Below, in pieces: positions 12,401 through 26,000 of a stretch of DNA of 64,000 nt. The stretch is from Sipunculus nudus (taxonomy: Eukaryota > Annelida > Sipuncula > Golfingiida > Sipunculidae). The notes under the pieces are model-generated. The model saw only the letters and a list, made by a program, of their open reading frames with translations, had not been told where the DNA came from and searched no databases. The DNA is taken from assembly GCA_026874595.1 (NCBI GenBank), contig CM049311.1, positions 17,879,676 through 17,943,675 of the forward strand. Direction: 5' to 3'. Both the position numbers and the translations under genes were made by a program. Within the stretch, counting starts at the first letter, position 1, and the number at the start of each line of letters is the position of its first letter.

Positions 12401-15395
12401 AAGGAACTGTGCTTTTGAACGGACATGTTTCGGCGAGAGAACCTGGGACTCTCTTTACTCCAGTTGTTCTATATAAATTGGAGTATATTGGGAATTTTCT
12501 ATTAAAATATGGTTATAAAACAACTGTACAGGATGGGCATGTCAAGAGCCAATTGTAAGTTTTCTTCTTTATTTTTTAATATAATTGTTTTTATTTATAA
12601 CTCAGTCTCTCTGATTTCTGTGTGCTGGCATGAGTTGATATTTTCTTTGTGCGTCTCAAGACTACACAAAAAATGACCTGGAGGTTCACACGAAAAAAAG
12701 GTGTCATATACATACCAGATTACCGACCCCCATGGATACAAGGGGTTCGGTCATATAAAAATACTTGCGGATTAGTGTATGAAATGCGCTCGATACTCAA
12801 CAATTACTCCTTATTCCACTCACCAATTGAAGCACAAATTCATGGTTCTACATCGAAGCCTAGGGGTCCTGAATAAATCTAGAATACTAGCGTTGTGGTT
12901 GTCTTTCTGTAAAATAACAATAACAGTAATCATCTGGGTATAAAGAGGTACATTGTACTAGATTCAAGTGTTTTATGTGGTCATTCACTGTAGCCATTGT
13001 ATTGGTTTGTTCTTTATTTCGCATCATGTTTGAAGGTTCGTATTCAGTATTATATTAAGGAGTATACAATATATTCCATATATATTTATAATTATATGGT
13101 ACCTGAATAGGTCCCTTTAATTATTTGTCTGCTCATTGATACAGTATAAAGTATTTCATTCTGCAATACACATAATCTGTCTCACAATCCATTTTATTCT
13201 CACCCTGACTACTATATCCAATTTTTCTGGTAGCTGTACTTTGTTCCGCTTTGCCATATGTCTTATGACGGCGTCCGCCTCTTCATCGCGTCCTTTGGCG
13301 TACAACCATCTTGCTGACTCCGGTACAAGCCTGGAATATCAAATCTTTATTGAAATTCCAATAATCCGAGTGAGAAAAACATGATTTCAATTCAGATAAG
13401 GGCTTATTATGATATCTGATGTCAATTAAGTAAAAGTAATCCCTTGAACCTTATTTAAAAATAGTCCAGAAAACGCCTATCCCACACCACATTGCCTCTT
13501 TGATTTGTGAATATCCACGTGTTTATAACATGTAGGGGCCCGTCAAAATAATCCAAACACAATCTACAAGGACATCTAGCCCAACCTGGGCTCTGGTATT
13601 TCGTTTTTATGAAATGCACCGATAGACGTAACTCAGTGCAAGCTTCTATTGCTAAATAGTCGGCAGTACCTGTTCTAAGAGTTGCGACACAGCGAGAATA
13701 GGTTTGCTGGGTCTGTCAGCGGGAGAAATTAAATTTTAACCATTCTTCAGCTGGTAACTTTTCAGCCTCCATAGAACTGCAACCAACCACCATAGGTAAC
13801 ATGGTTTTCCTGTTTGTCAATACTAGTGCATGTACCATGTTTATTAACAACGTGTACGTAGATATACAAGGCCACACATCCATATCAGAGGCGTACGAAG
13901 AACTCATTTTAACATGAATTACCTACAGCGTATTTATATATTCACAGAATAAGCAAGAAAAAAAGCACGTCAATTTTTCAGAAAAGAAAGCCGATAAAGC
14001 TGGCTTTGAAATTACATTTCTGGATCATCGCAACAAAATCGCAGCCAAATCAATAAAAGGGAGAGAATATAAGGAGCAATATTATGCCGTTACTTTTTTA
14101 CTATCATAGCATTTTTGCTTTATACAAACGTTTCCTAGTAAAACCATCCGAGCCCACAGTCTCAGTTCCTCTTATTTGTTCGCCTAATTTAGTCATTATG
14201 GCGCGTGACCGGAGATCCGATTTTGAGCCGCATATATTTTAGCAAGAGGAAACATATGTATTACATTTTTTGGGCCAATCAGTCACGGCACCTCAGTCAA
14301 TCATGTTGTGGCCCGGGCGATGCACGCGATGTGTTTATGTTGACACCTGTGATCGCGCCCGGTCTACTGTTTTTAACACTTGTTTACAGGGGTAAGCAAA
14401 CGGTTTCAGGGCATTTTTTTCGGCAAGTACAAATTTATTTTAAAGGGAAGAAGCTATTTTTCTTATTAATTCAACATGCTTTATAGGTGATTAGGCCCCT
14501 TTAATATTCTGAATACAACAGTCTGGGTCTTACATTCGACTTACACTCAGATGAATATTTTTTGTTGAAGCAAGAGGTTTCTATATACACTAAATAAGTC
14601 TCAAACAAAATTGGTTTTGATATGTTGATTTTTTAAAGCCCTAAACCTAATTTAAATGAAAACAAAGTTCAGCAGGTAGACTGGTCCAGTCGATGGAATG
14701 GCTAGGATTTAATTCCTACCGCTGACAGATCCATCGAACTAATTTGCGCTGGCTGTGTCGCGACGCTTCGCGGCAATTTATCTAACTACTTCACTGGCAC
14801 TGATTCACGTCTATCGGTACATGGAATCACGTTTTATTTTACACATTTTAGCAGCAAACATGAATACTAAATAAAGCCTTGTAGGGGCTTTTCAGCAGCA
14901 TATATTCAGTTCAGTCCCATCCCTGGACACCTGTTGGACAAAGCTGGCCCTAATACCGATGAATAACTCTAATTTGTTGAAAGGGCCATATGTAACAATG
15001 AGATTAAACCGTTATATTTAATGAAAACATACAATATAAGGGAGATTCAGATTACCTCCAAATTTTAATGGATTGTTCCTAAGAATCCACAAAAAAAATC
15101 ATCAAATATGTTTAGAAGTTATTTCTGCGTAAATTTATTGACAGACAAACTAAGAGTCAAGGATTTTACCTCTGACAACACGGATGAGTTATCATAAATG
15201 CACAGCCATTCACAAACACTCACCAGAAATACACGAGGAGTCCGGCTAAGGGACAGCCAAGGACCAGGTGGAGGGTGAACCAGTCCCTGATCAGGAAAGC
15301 TGCTCCGGCGATCAGGAGGTAACCGAACGCCCAGAAATATTCTATACCAATCCCGACGTCCACCCGGTATGACGGACCAACTACCTCCATCACTG

Positions 15396-15448
<53 letters not shown>

Positions 15449-18400
15449 GAGTCGACTATATTTAACATATTTTACACGTTTAACTGAAAAAAAAATCTGG
15501 ATCATTATCGCTAAGGACCAATATTACAGATTATATAACTAATTCTTGCACTTATTTTATTTAAAGAGACCTGTTCCGTTTTATTAGATGTATTAAATAA
15601 AGATATTTCTAGAATATTTTTAAAGAATAAGTAAACAATAATGGATTTATTGGTGCACCGGTTTTTTTTAATATATATAGGTTGATAACATGCGGGGACC
15701 GCAACAATGCCCGCCGAACGTTACCTAAACACGTCCAACAATTACATTGAATCTCAAATTAAACGAACCAGTGTTTTAAAATGACAAATGATTGTCACGC
15801 TTCAAATGCTCTCATCAGTAAATATTGGTGACCAGCTGGTAACCTATCAACTTATCGATTGGTGACCTTTCAATAGACCACCTCCCAGTTGCATGGTATG
15901 GCAAGATTCTCTGGGCAGGAACACCAGGGTGCGCACAGGGCTCAAAATTGTAATCAGATCATGATAACATCCGTTCTGGCATAGGACCAAGAATCAGACA
16001 AATGAGAGCTTGGTTCCCGGTGTAATCAAACCAACGAGAGCGGGTATTGAATGTTTAAAAATTTTGGTGAATGCACAATGCATGTAAACACACTTTCAAT
16101 GGTCTGATTACAATTCTGTGCTCTGTGCGTACCCTGGTGTTCCTGCCCGAAGAAACTTGCCATACTATGCAGCAGTTACACAAAAAGATGTCTGGGGCGA
16201 CTGCATGCAGTGTATGACCACTGCGTCAGAAGCGTACATACTAGAACTTTTCTTCGTGGGAATTACCTGAAGTTTATTTGTATGCACTCACAGTAATCTA
16301 GAAATCACAAATCGTATACGACGCGGCCTGTCTAAAAACTATATAAACTTACGCATCACAAAACCGGTGGTGAAACCCCCGATCTGGGATGCAGCCAGAA
16401 AGAACCGGATGATGACGAAAACGAGGTAGTTCGGCGACCAGGAACTCCCGATGAAGGTTCCGACCACGATAACCGTGCAAAGCAGCAGAGACTTCCGTCT
16501 ACCCAGCCTGGACGAGAGTGTTATGTGGTATATTCTTCATTTCAGGTTATATTTCAACGTGCAGTAGACCTTTATTTGTGATTTATAAATAGTAAATGTG
16601 AAGCTGTATTGTGGATTAGTACAGTTTTAAAGATTTATGATTATAGCCTGTCACAGATTGAGGAACACCTCTCTATGAGTAAATAATTGAATTTTGTCGA
16701 TCACTCCTATCAGTACTTCATAACATGTAACTGACTTTGGTATAGGTTTGTAAATATTATATTTGCCTCCGCCTGGAAAGTATAAGTTCATTCCCGCTAG
16801 TGTTTGTGTGTGTTTTTTACAACATAATTCAGCATTCATCATCGAAATCTCATGAAATTTTCAGGGGATTTCGTGAATGGGCTAATGAGTATTTGCATGT
16901 AACGCGGATCTAGCATATTGTCCGGATAAAGGAACGCCATCAAAGAATAGTCAGAAATCTACGGTCACTTACGCGAGAATGAACCTTGGGAATATGGGCC
17001 GAATAAGTGAATGTCGGCGGCTTGCATTTAGTAGTTTTTTTAGTTTATATTTGTAAATTAATATACTTTCATTCATAATTCATTCAGTAAATGTATGTTA
17101 TGTAATTTAACCTATATTAAACAACTGGTAATGGTTTATTCTTAAACTCGGACGACCCTGCTCCTTTGGCCTGCAACTGCTATATATATGGGCCATGAAG
17201 GCTGCATTTTATGCTGACATGCATGGAACTCTTGATTACGATTTTTATGTAGTCCTAATTTTTTTTAAAAACATACCCTGCTTCATTCATTTATCTTTCA
17301 CCTTTGATAAATATTCAGATTTAGATTTAGCTGAGACGGCAACATGCTCATGAACTCATGTAGTATTCGATTTTACCTGTATATTTCCGTGCAGGTCAAA
17401 GGGCCAAATTAACCCTCTCCGGTATAGCCAATAATTTGTCTGTTGTTAAGACCAACTGCACATGGGGCCAAAATGGTAGTTGGAATAAATTTATACGTCG
17501 GGTATAAATTCAGAAGTAAAATAGTTCATATGGATCAAATGTGTTGGTAGATTGAGGGTCAATAATGAAATCGAAGCAGTGACTGATTTGATACAAAATG
17601 GATGTGAGATTTTGACTTGTTATTATAGGAAACGTGAAAAAAAAAATACTTATCCTCATTCCTTGTCATTGAATAAATAGAAAAGACCTTTCCAGTATTC
17701 AGAAGCAGATTCGAGGGGGTGGGGTTGGGGGGTGTTCAGGGGATCCGGATCGCCATTTTTCAGCCGCCTCAACCTTTCTAAGGGGTTCATTTTTTTGCGG
17801 TAAGGACCCTATTGTCCCCATTGTTTGGTTTTGTCATTAGTTCTCCTCGGTTGGACCCCATTTTCTTTAATCCTTGATCCGCCTTTTGGTATTCCATATT
17901 TAGTTAAGTTATGAAAAATAAGGCCATATTTCAGGTTTTTATAAAGGAATTAGTCTTATAAATGTATTACATGATAAGTCTCCGAAAAAAACGCATATTG
18001 ACAAACTGCGGTAAGAGAATGAAAGCAACTGAAAGCTATCATTTTATTCCTCAATAATCATTCAAGTACTTCATCTAAATCTGTTCACTATGAGGCTTCT
18101 AAGAGAGAAAAGTGAACATGTGGTTCGAACATGCAGTTTCCAGTTTCTTTTTCTATTTCACGGGTGGTATATAAATGATATATAAAGAAGCTAAGTTGAC
18201 AACTTTGCAACTAATCATGTTACCATTTTAACTGCTGATTAAATATTCACCTTCAAGGATGTATACATTAGATATGTTTCAATTTTGTATTATTTGATAC
18301 TACTTCCACACGGAAACGATATACCTACATATCTGACAGCGTTCCAAAGAAGAGGACGCCGAACATGACGCCGGCAAAGTACACCGACGACGCAGTTGCC

Positions 18401-18463
18401 TGTAGCCATGACCTGTCACAGACGAGCCCAAACTGCAAGAAATAATTGGTAAGTACTTTCTTC

Positions 18464-18516
<53 letters not shown>

Positions 18517-18528
18517 TATATATATCAT

Positions 18529-18578
<50 letters not shown>

Positions 18579-18797
18579 ACCGTGTATATTCATGTCGTTC
18601 ATATATACCAATTGTTCCATGGAATCAAATGTGGCTATAAAATATTGCCCAGGAAGTCTTTTACTTTTTGTATTGTGCAAGTTTTCGGAGTCACGGTTTG
18701 AAATTTTACAGCAAATAAATGATATCTAGAAAATTTCCTAAAAACCTTTAGATTTGCATCATGATATCATATTCTCTGTAATATTCTCAGCTCCTCT

Positions 18798-18859
<62 letters not shown>

Positions 18860-19821
18860 GTATTATGGATACAAAGAGAGATAAATCAACTTTCTATGAG
18901 ATGGCTTATCCCTCTTTTTACACAAGTATAGGAAATCCCAGGTTAAGGATTTTTGCAGTTTCGTGGAATAAAGTATATACATTTGGCATATGAGCATATA
19001 TAATAGGGTTTGATTTCTGGTTCTTAATATCAGCTTAAGTTGAATTCATCCTTTATCTCCGCCATAATATTTTTAGTATGTTTATATTATATTGAAACGG
19101 TTCATCATAGCACTGGTACATCCAATATATTTTCCCATTTATTTATCAAATACCATTATAGATTTATTTAATGGATATCTAGGAGGGATAATAATTCATT
19201 ACTGACGGGCAATAAAGAAAAAGTACGCTAGCCTATCCCCCAAACCCCACCGATGTCTAAAATAAGAAAATTTGCGCGCATGTTTAAATAATATTAGTTC
19301 TATATTATAGATTGTTCATGAGCTTTTATAAAAAAAAAATATGTTAAATCTGAATTAAATTATATTGGCTTGTTGAAAATACCTTTGACCAAGTCCATTT
19401 TATTTTATAAACATACCTCAGAGACTATGGTGGAAGTATACAGGGACTTGTCATACGTCCAGCCTTGAGAACACGGTACACTTCTCATACCGACGTACGA
19501 ACTGTTGTCCGCTGCTATTTGGCGCAGAACATCTTCCCTTTTAACTGCAGAATAGTTTCTGTCATAGACTTTACAGGAACTGTAGACAGTCTGTCCATTC
19601 TTAGCCTCCTGTGGGATGCTGAAACTCAGCTTCTGTTCCCGAGTCAGGTTCAGAGCGTCCAGCTCAGGAACAGAGCACCAATGATCAGGAACGCCGGCAA
19701 TGAACACTATTGCCATACTTGTGAAAACCCCTACTATGCCAGTTAAGGACAACAAGAAAAACAGCCATTTTTGATATCTTCCAAACTCTCCAAGTTTCTT
19801 CATCAAATCATCAAATTCCAT
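9489..19821 (-). CDS. SLC22 family organic cation/carnitine transporter-like protein
   Basis: Major-facilitator membrane transporter of the SLC22 type; it probably moves organic cations, anions or carnitine across the plasma membrane. Ten coding exons with GT-AG borders and consistent phases: 19417-19821, 18329-18432, 16353-16507, 15224-15392, 13204-13330, 12824-12906, 11569-11783, 11192-11379, 10430-10566, 9489-9582. They total 1677 bases, 558 aa, the usual family length. Residues 1-135 hold the N-terminus (MEFDDLMKKLGEFGRYQ), TM1 and the large Cys-rich extracellular loop with Asn-X-Ser/Thr sites. The MFS motif SDMLGRRK is near 168-175, VPESARWL near 280-287, FRTPRLRCRTM in exon 6, AEIYPTVVR at 450-458 and LPETKG in exon 9. 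The start is the ATG at 19821; an upstream TTG in frame is not needed. The tail is hydrophilic and acidic (AEDEEKV). Introns hold several mobile repeats. The substrate cannot be deduced. Confidence 0.95.
9683..10368. mobile_element. Foldback-like element with 15-bp minisatellite ends, in SLC22 intron 9
   Basis: 9683-9786 is a tandem array of a 15-bp unit, GGACTAGGACACTCC alternating with GGACTAGGACATTCA, ending in a GGACGTTTCGGACA variant. About 530 bases away, 10323-10368 carries the same units on the opposite strand (AGTCCGGAATGTCCT, AGTCCGAAACGTCCG). The interior is AT-rich and non-coding. Inverted minisatellite arms around a short core fit a foldback-type DNA element. Alternatively, they are two independent array insertions. 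The whole structure lies within intron 9 of the transporter gene. Confidence 0.6.
15397..15445. repeat. (TA)n microsatellite beside exon 4
   Basis: Pure TA tract immediately upstream of the exon 4 acceptor (minus strand). It occupies the place where the polypyrimidine tract would normally lie, ending about five bases from the AG. Confidence 0.9.
15891..16170. mobile_element. MITE with ~70-bp terminal inverted repeats, SLC22 intron 3
   Basis: 15891-15960 and the reverse complement of 16101-16170 agree at about 61 of 70 positions by eye; the shared core includes GGGCAGGAACACCAGGGT. The 140-base interior has no coding capacity. This is a short nonautonomous DNA element. Part of the interior and right arm (ATGCACAATG, GGTCTGATTACAATTC, TGACTGCAGTGTAT-like) recurs at 23760-24010, so the family is present at least twice. 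Confidence 0.8.
17700..17890. repeat. Degenerate GGATCCG-type repeat, SLC22 intron 2
   Basis: G-rich start (GAGGGGGTGGGGTTGGGGGG), then CAGCCGCCTCAACCTTTCTA, then TTGATCCGCC. The CAGCCG-CTCAACCTTT core also occurs in the element at 21112-21326, so this looks like a diverged copy. Confidence 0.5.
18468..18575. repeat. (TA)n with (CA)n interruption
   Basis: Two TA tracts separated by ACACACACAC, in SLC22 intron 1 just outside exon 2. Confidence 0.9.
18798..18860. repeat. Compound (TC)n(TA)n microsatellite
   Basis: About 20 TC units pass directly into about 10 TA units. Located in SLC22 intron 1. Confidence 0.95.
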
Positions 19822-22800
19822 CTTGGTACTCAATGCTTAAATCCGGTAAAGTTTCTGAGTTCTTTGGCACTTATATATCTTGAGGCTGGCGCCAATATTA
19901 TGCGTTGTTCGTTAATAACATTCTCATAAGTACCATTTATCATGAATGTACCTAACAATTGTTTGTAAATTGAGGCAGGTTTACTACAATGGACTTTGGT
20001 GTTGGACTTTTCGCAAGGCATCAGTATTGAAAATCAAATCCGCGACTAACCGGTGTCCAACATACAATAGCTCATCCCCGTCGTAATTTGATATAAAGGT
20101 AAGTGTTTTGTGTTATGTCCTGTCATTTATCGCCGAGCTAATGTGTAATCTTATCTTCATTTTATAAATTGCGTTCGCCAACCCTCGCAGTGTCCATATC
20201 TCATGTTATTCGGCAGTACTGACTTAATGAAGCAGTCCCCAGACCACTTGGGATCCAAATAAGAGTGGATTTAACTGGGCATGAATCGGTTCTGGAAAAG
20301 CTGATGGGAGATATGTGATATACGTTATTATAACGCGTCTTCGACATGCGCGGATAAAAGGTTTTAGAAAAAGGGGTTGGACTCAACACCTAAGCCCAGG
20401 TGCTGAAGTGTGCTGGGAAGGTTTTAAACATGTTACATCGGACGTGAAATTCCGTATAGTTTACTGTTAGATACGTTTTATGAGGTCTGAAGTGAAGAGT
20501 ACGTAACTTTGGGCCAATAGAATTCGAACTTAACCAACCCTGATCTAAAATAAAGCTTGAACAATGAACGGCGATTTTTTTCTAGCAAACAAATGAAAGT
20601 ATGTATAAATAGTCTAAATAAAGTATATTTAGTGGAGAATATTTAGGGGACTGATTTACCTCGGGGTATTCCCGGACACAGCTTAAAGTCTGATCGATCT
20701 ATATTGACCGCCAAAAGAAGGCGCCATGATAGAAGGAGTTTCAAAGATGATGTCCGCCATGCTAATTCGTTAGTATAACAAGCTTCACTTGCCTATATAT
20801 ATATATATATATATATTGCTAAAATGGATACACTTTGTGGGTAACTTTTAATTTTCTTGGGTTTCTTTCGTCGCATACTGACTATTGAAATTGAGAAATA
20901 TTAGATGGGATACGCAATCTTCATGGATTTTGTGTATTACCAACAAACAGGTTGGAAAAATTTCATTTGGTCCCAGCTTTTATTTTTTTTTTTTACTAAA
21001 ATGTTTTTCTTTCTTAATAAGTATACACGTCTGTCTAAATAAAACTTAAGTAGGCCTGCTTCATTGGTAATAGCCACAGCTAGACTTTTTGAGAGCTAAT
21101 TTGATAATGTTCAGTAGCGGATCCAGGGGGGGGGGGGGGGCAGGAGGGGTTTGGGTATGCATCTCGTTCCCTTTTCAACCGTCTCAACCTTTTAAGGATA
21201 TTCAAACCAATTTTTTAAGTCCTTGAGCTTCCACTCCAGAGCTGAGATGATTTTGAGTTGATGATGATCAAGTTTTTTATTAGTATTCTTAGGTCCCCCC
21301 CCCCACCCCTTCTGGATCCGCCCCTGATACTTTACAAACATTCTGTGTAAAAGGCATATTTGTATTTTACCCTTTTAGGTGTATTTGGATTTCCATTTGG
21401 GGTCGCATAAAATATGAAACTATAGCCTTTTAGACACTTGCATGTAAAAACTGCAACATTTAATGAAATAATAAGTTAATCCTTATGGAACAGTAAGGAT
21501 AGTGTCCCGGTAAATGATGAAAGCCAATTACATTTTAATATTTTCAAACTCGGTATAGCCAAGCGGCCGTAGTTTTTAGCGTGCACGTATATATGAAAGT
21601 GATTCCGGGAAACAAATATGTATACATTTTGCTGTGAGATATGTAATGCTGCTGCTTACTGCAAATGCATGGTTCAATGGGTATTCTTTTGAAATATCAA
21701 CAGCGAGAAATAATTTTAATGGTTATATTTCTTCTCATCATTGACAAAGGAATGAGGGTAACACAAAAATTTAATGTTGGTGCAGCTGTGATGTCCATGC
21801 CATATATCAAGTGCTTCTAAACTGTGTCAGCTACAATATCTACTTTTTACCGTTAACACCATGCACTAGCTGTCATCTATTAAACTGCAGTATAGACGTA
21901 AAAGAATTAATTATAAGGTTCTAATTAAACTCGACAGCTCTTTGCGAATCTGTTTAATATTACTTATAGTTTATATATACGAACGATCATGTCACATTAA
22001 ATTTCTTCTTGCGCGTCAGTTAAAAATCGACCGAACTTATGATTTCAGCAACATTATGTGTGCGCTTTAAATCACCTGTCCTCGCCCTATCATAAATGTT
22101 TATTCCTTTGATATTGGTAGAAATTTACACCATGGACTTTCCTTTCGATAAAATAAATAAATAACGATTTATATTTAAATTAAAATGATTATAAAAAAAA
22201 TAGACAAAATAAATAATTTATTATAACTATTCTGTTGTCATCATTTTGTCTTCTTGTCTGTTTAATGGAAATTTTTATCAAAAACCTATAATGAAAAAGG
22301 ATATAAAGAGTCACCTGCCTCACTGATTTATAAAATATATGCCTAAGAATCCATTTTACCTTTTTTTTGTCTGATAAATATAGTAAAAATAACTGTAATT
22401 TCACTCGTATCATGATATATGATAAATTTCTCGTTTAATCACAAGCCCTGTTAATAAACCTACCATTTTTCATATGTTCACTTTATATAGTTTCCTGTAT
22501 TTGATGCAGGCCTAAATATTTACCAACGTAATCGATAACCAGTGTATAATTATAGACAAAAGAACTCAGTATATGCATGGATGCCCTTGTGGTCAGAGAT
22601 GATAGCTTCACATACATGTTGTATCTTTGAAATTCACATCACATCAAATTAAAACAATTTCCCTTTGATTCGTTGTTTAGGTTATTTAGTCAATTAAATT
22701 ATAATAACAGTGGCATAATTATCATTTCAACCGAGTCTAAAATACGAGGACCAGTCTAAGGTGCCACTAGGCTAATTTCCTGCTCTCTTCTTTATACCAG

Positions 22801-23013
22801 TTTCCGACACGATAACCAGTCTAATGGCGCCAGAGCTCAATTCACCAATCAAAAGCTTTGGGACATGATGGGTCCTTACAGCCAATGATATCGCATGTAC
22901 CGCATCACCAAGGCACACAACTGTCAACAGGAGAACATCGTGAGAAATTGGAGAACAATTTGTTATTATTTTGTCTGCTTCCACATCAACTGAGCTTCAC
23001 TTAGCGTCGTACG
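19822..23013. other. Intergenic region between two divergent genes
   Basis: The transporter gene reads leftward from 19821 and the AP-4 beta gene rightward from 23014, so this 3.2 kb holds both 5' flanks. I see no further coding exon. It contains a small (TA)n at about 20794-20816 and the TIR element at 21112-21326. No convincing TATA box or CpG island stands out by eye. Confidence 0.5.
21112..21326. mobile_element. Short TIR element (GGATCCAG / CTGGATCC ends)
   Basis: The left end reads CAGTAGCGGATCCAGGGG and the right end CTTCTGGATCCGCCCCTG, inverted copies of each other with adjacent poly-G and poly-C runs. The interior contains CTCAACCTTTTAAGG and is non-coding. At about 215 bp it fits a MITE. 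Related ends are at 5253 and 34803. Confidence 0.7.
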
Positions 23014-26000
23014 ATGGCGTATTACGGAGACCAGGGCCACCTACACTACCTGGCCAGTCAGCTGTCAAAGATCAGTCTGGATTCCGACGTTCAGCACACC
23101 AGGAAATTAATGCAGATGGTAAGATCTTCAGTTGTATCCCCACTGGCACAAACAGCATGTACAACACAGTGACAAAAGGGGGCGTGGCTTTGTTAACTAA
23201 TGTAAACAGAGATATACTGACACACTGTCATTCCATTAGAATCATGATTATTCAAATAAAGTCTTCCAAGTTAAAACCTGACTGCCAGAATAGTAGCCAC
23301 CTAGGGCTTGGGTGACTGAAAAGCCTGAAAAATGAAATGCATTACAGTGATAAATTTATATATTTGAGACTATATTTTAACCACCACCACAGATGATTTT
23401 TTTTCTTGGGATTTTAAGCTCTGGTATGAGCTGTGTCTGTTAAAAGGGAGAAGACCAGTCAGGATCTCAGTTTTAATATAAAGACAAAGGTTTGTTATGG
23501 AAAGCTTATTGCATTATAAATTCCCAGTTTAAATGTCTATATCGCTTATTTATAAAAAAGGAATTGAACATAAAGCTATGTCATTCTTTCTGTCTTGCCA
23601 GTTATGAGCAGTCTCCTAAATTCAAAATGCACAATAACCGAAGTAAAATGCACTTCCAGTTGTCAATGTGTTGCAGTTGTATTCAAAATAAGATACTTAT
23701 GCCATGTTGAAGAATTTCTCTCTCTGTGAAACTGATAATCCAGCTGCCTTTTCCAGAAAATATCATGTTCAAACACCACTGAGGGGTTTTGAAAAATGTG
23801 ACACCAGTTCTCATTGGTCTGATTTTACAGGTTCTGGCACAAGGGCGAGAATTGGACTAATGAGAGCAAGTGTTTTGATATAATCAGGCCACTTAGAGTG
23901 GTTGTTTCATGTTTAAAATTTGGAGCTGGATGCACAATGTGATACTAGCTCTCATAGGTCTGATTACAATTCCTTACAAAAGAGACCGAGATGACTGCAG
24001 TGTATAACAGCTGCATGAGGAGCTTAGGTGCCTGAGATATCGACCATTTCATTTGTTTTGGTTAAATGGCATATTTTGATTGAAAAACAGTACTTCCAAT
24101 TTTTAATTAATCCTGTATTTTCGTGAAATGTTTGCATTGGTCTATTGCATAAGACTGATATCAGGCCAAAAAAATTATGTTTCTAAGGCACCCCTTGCGT
24201 ATCTTGAACCCCCCCCCCCCTTCCTGCATCAAATGTTTTATTGCAGAAATGTGTCACGTGGTAATCTGGTTACATGCTTTATCACCACTTAAAAAAAATC
24301 TCTGACACCCACAATGGTCATTTTCCCTCCTAATGATACCAGGGCCTTTTTTTACCAACATATATACTTCAATATATTGACAGAAGTGCAAGAAATTCAG
24401 ATTCAGAATTAACAATGATGAACTCAATGTGAACTCAACATCTCAGTATTACAAAACGCACCCTTGGACATCTCAGGAACACATCACAAATGCCATACCA
24501 AGTTAGACATGTATATTTGGTGTACTGATGTTTCTTTCATGGTCAGTTTGATACAGGTTGGCTACACAGTATACTGTGATTGACTTTTTGTTTGCAAGGG
24601 TTTCAAATTACAATGTTTGTGAAAGGGAATTTATTGTGAAAATAAAACCTTATGCATAAGAGGCCCCCTCTTCGAAGAAAATTTAAGATTGATATTACAA
24701 ATAATAAATAATCCTATACATGTTACCACTAACCTAAGATAGGTATCATTAATAATCATCTTTAAATTATCTACCAACAATAAACAGTGACTTCTTCTCA
24801 TTCGATATTCAGTTGGGTCCCTGTGCAATTTTTTTTTCTATTTTGAGAACATATTACTTCATACAATTAATTCATAAAATGATGGATATACTCTGTGAGA
24901 ATATTATATGGTACGATCGCAAAAATTGAATCCTCATGAAACTGTGAAAAGGTTAAAATGGTGAAATTTCAACCATGCGAATATCAAGCCAACTACAGTA
25001 TATTGCGAGCAAACAGAAGATAGAGTGCACAGTCAGGTTTGTGCTTTTACTGCATTGTTAAGCAGTTAATCTCAAGTTAAAACTTTAGAATATTTTCACA
25101 GAATCCAAATTCTGCTACCTGTTTCATTCCTGCTATATAATCCTTTTGTAAAATGTTTATTATACATTATAAAAGAACATTCACAAAATTTTGTGCTTTT
25201 TTTTCTTTTCCTGAATGAATTGAATGATTAAAGTACTTGTACTTATGTACAGACTCTTTGTACTTGTACTCAAATACACCTAAAAATTCTGTACTTGTAC
25301 TTGTACTCAGTACCTGTACTGAAGAACAGTTCCACTGTACTTGACCAAATTCTGATGATAATTCCTCTCAAACTTTGACCAATTAGACCTTTACATCATT
25401 TTATATGATTATCATCCCATATTTCGGTATTTGTAAACTATTTTCTTAAGCAGCCAATACATGGCGCCATTATTCATAGCTAATGATGTGTTAATACGCT
25501 CGGTTTCTGTAGAAACCCATACTAATTTTTTTATTAACAGTTGGTCTTATTTTGTGTGATAGAATTCAGATATAAAAATTCATCCCACAAACAGGAATTA
25601 TTTGCGCATTTTCACTATTTTCCTTTATAAACATGGCTGCGATTGTGTCCCATTGGCAGAGATCATTTTTTAAATGAACTTCCATTTTAGTTCTTTTGCA
25701 GGTATAAATTATATAAGAAATACCAACAATTATTATGTATCTCAAGAAATTTCTATAGTATTTCTGTAGTAAACAATCTCTGATCTTGTTTTAACAATGC
25801 CTTAACACGGTGCATTTGGCTCGGGAATCCCCATGTGTCAGCCGTCAGAGGGGACCACATGTACCAGGTTCACAGTGAGATTTTGACAACAGCGGTCCTA
25901 TATAATCTGCTTTGTATGCTCATATTACACATAAAAGAAAGAAAAAAGTCACATATTTCTAGGATCCTTTCAAACATTTGACTAATTAACCTATACATCT

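Noticed and set aside
18446-18640. Tyr/Ile-rich open frames across TA tracts (also at 15119-15505, 36999-37187 and 58262-58643)
   Set aside because: Low-complexity translation of microsatellites.
19822-19833. Upstream TTG as the start of the transporter (adding four residues)
   Set aside because: The ATG at 19821 begins the conserved MEFDDL N-terminus of this family; a non-ATG start is not needed.
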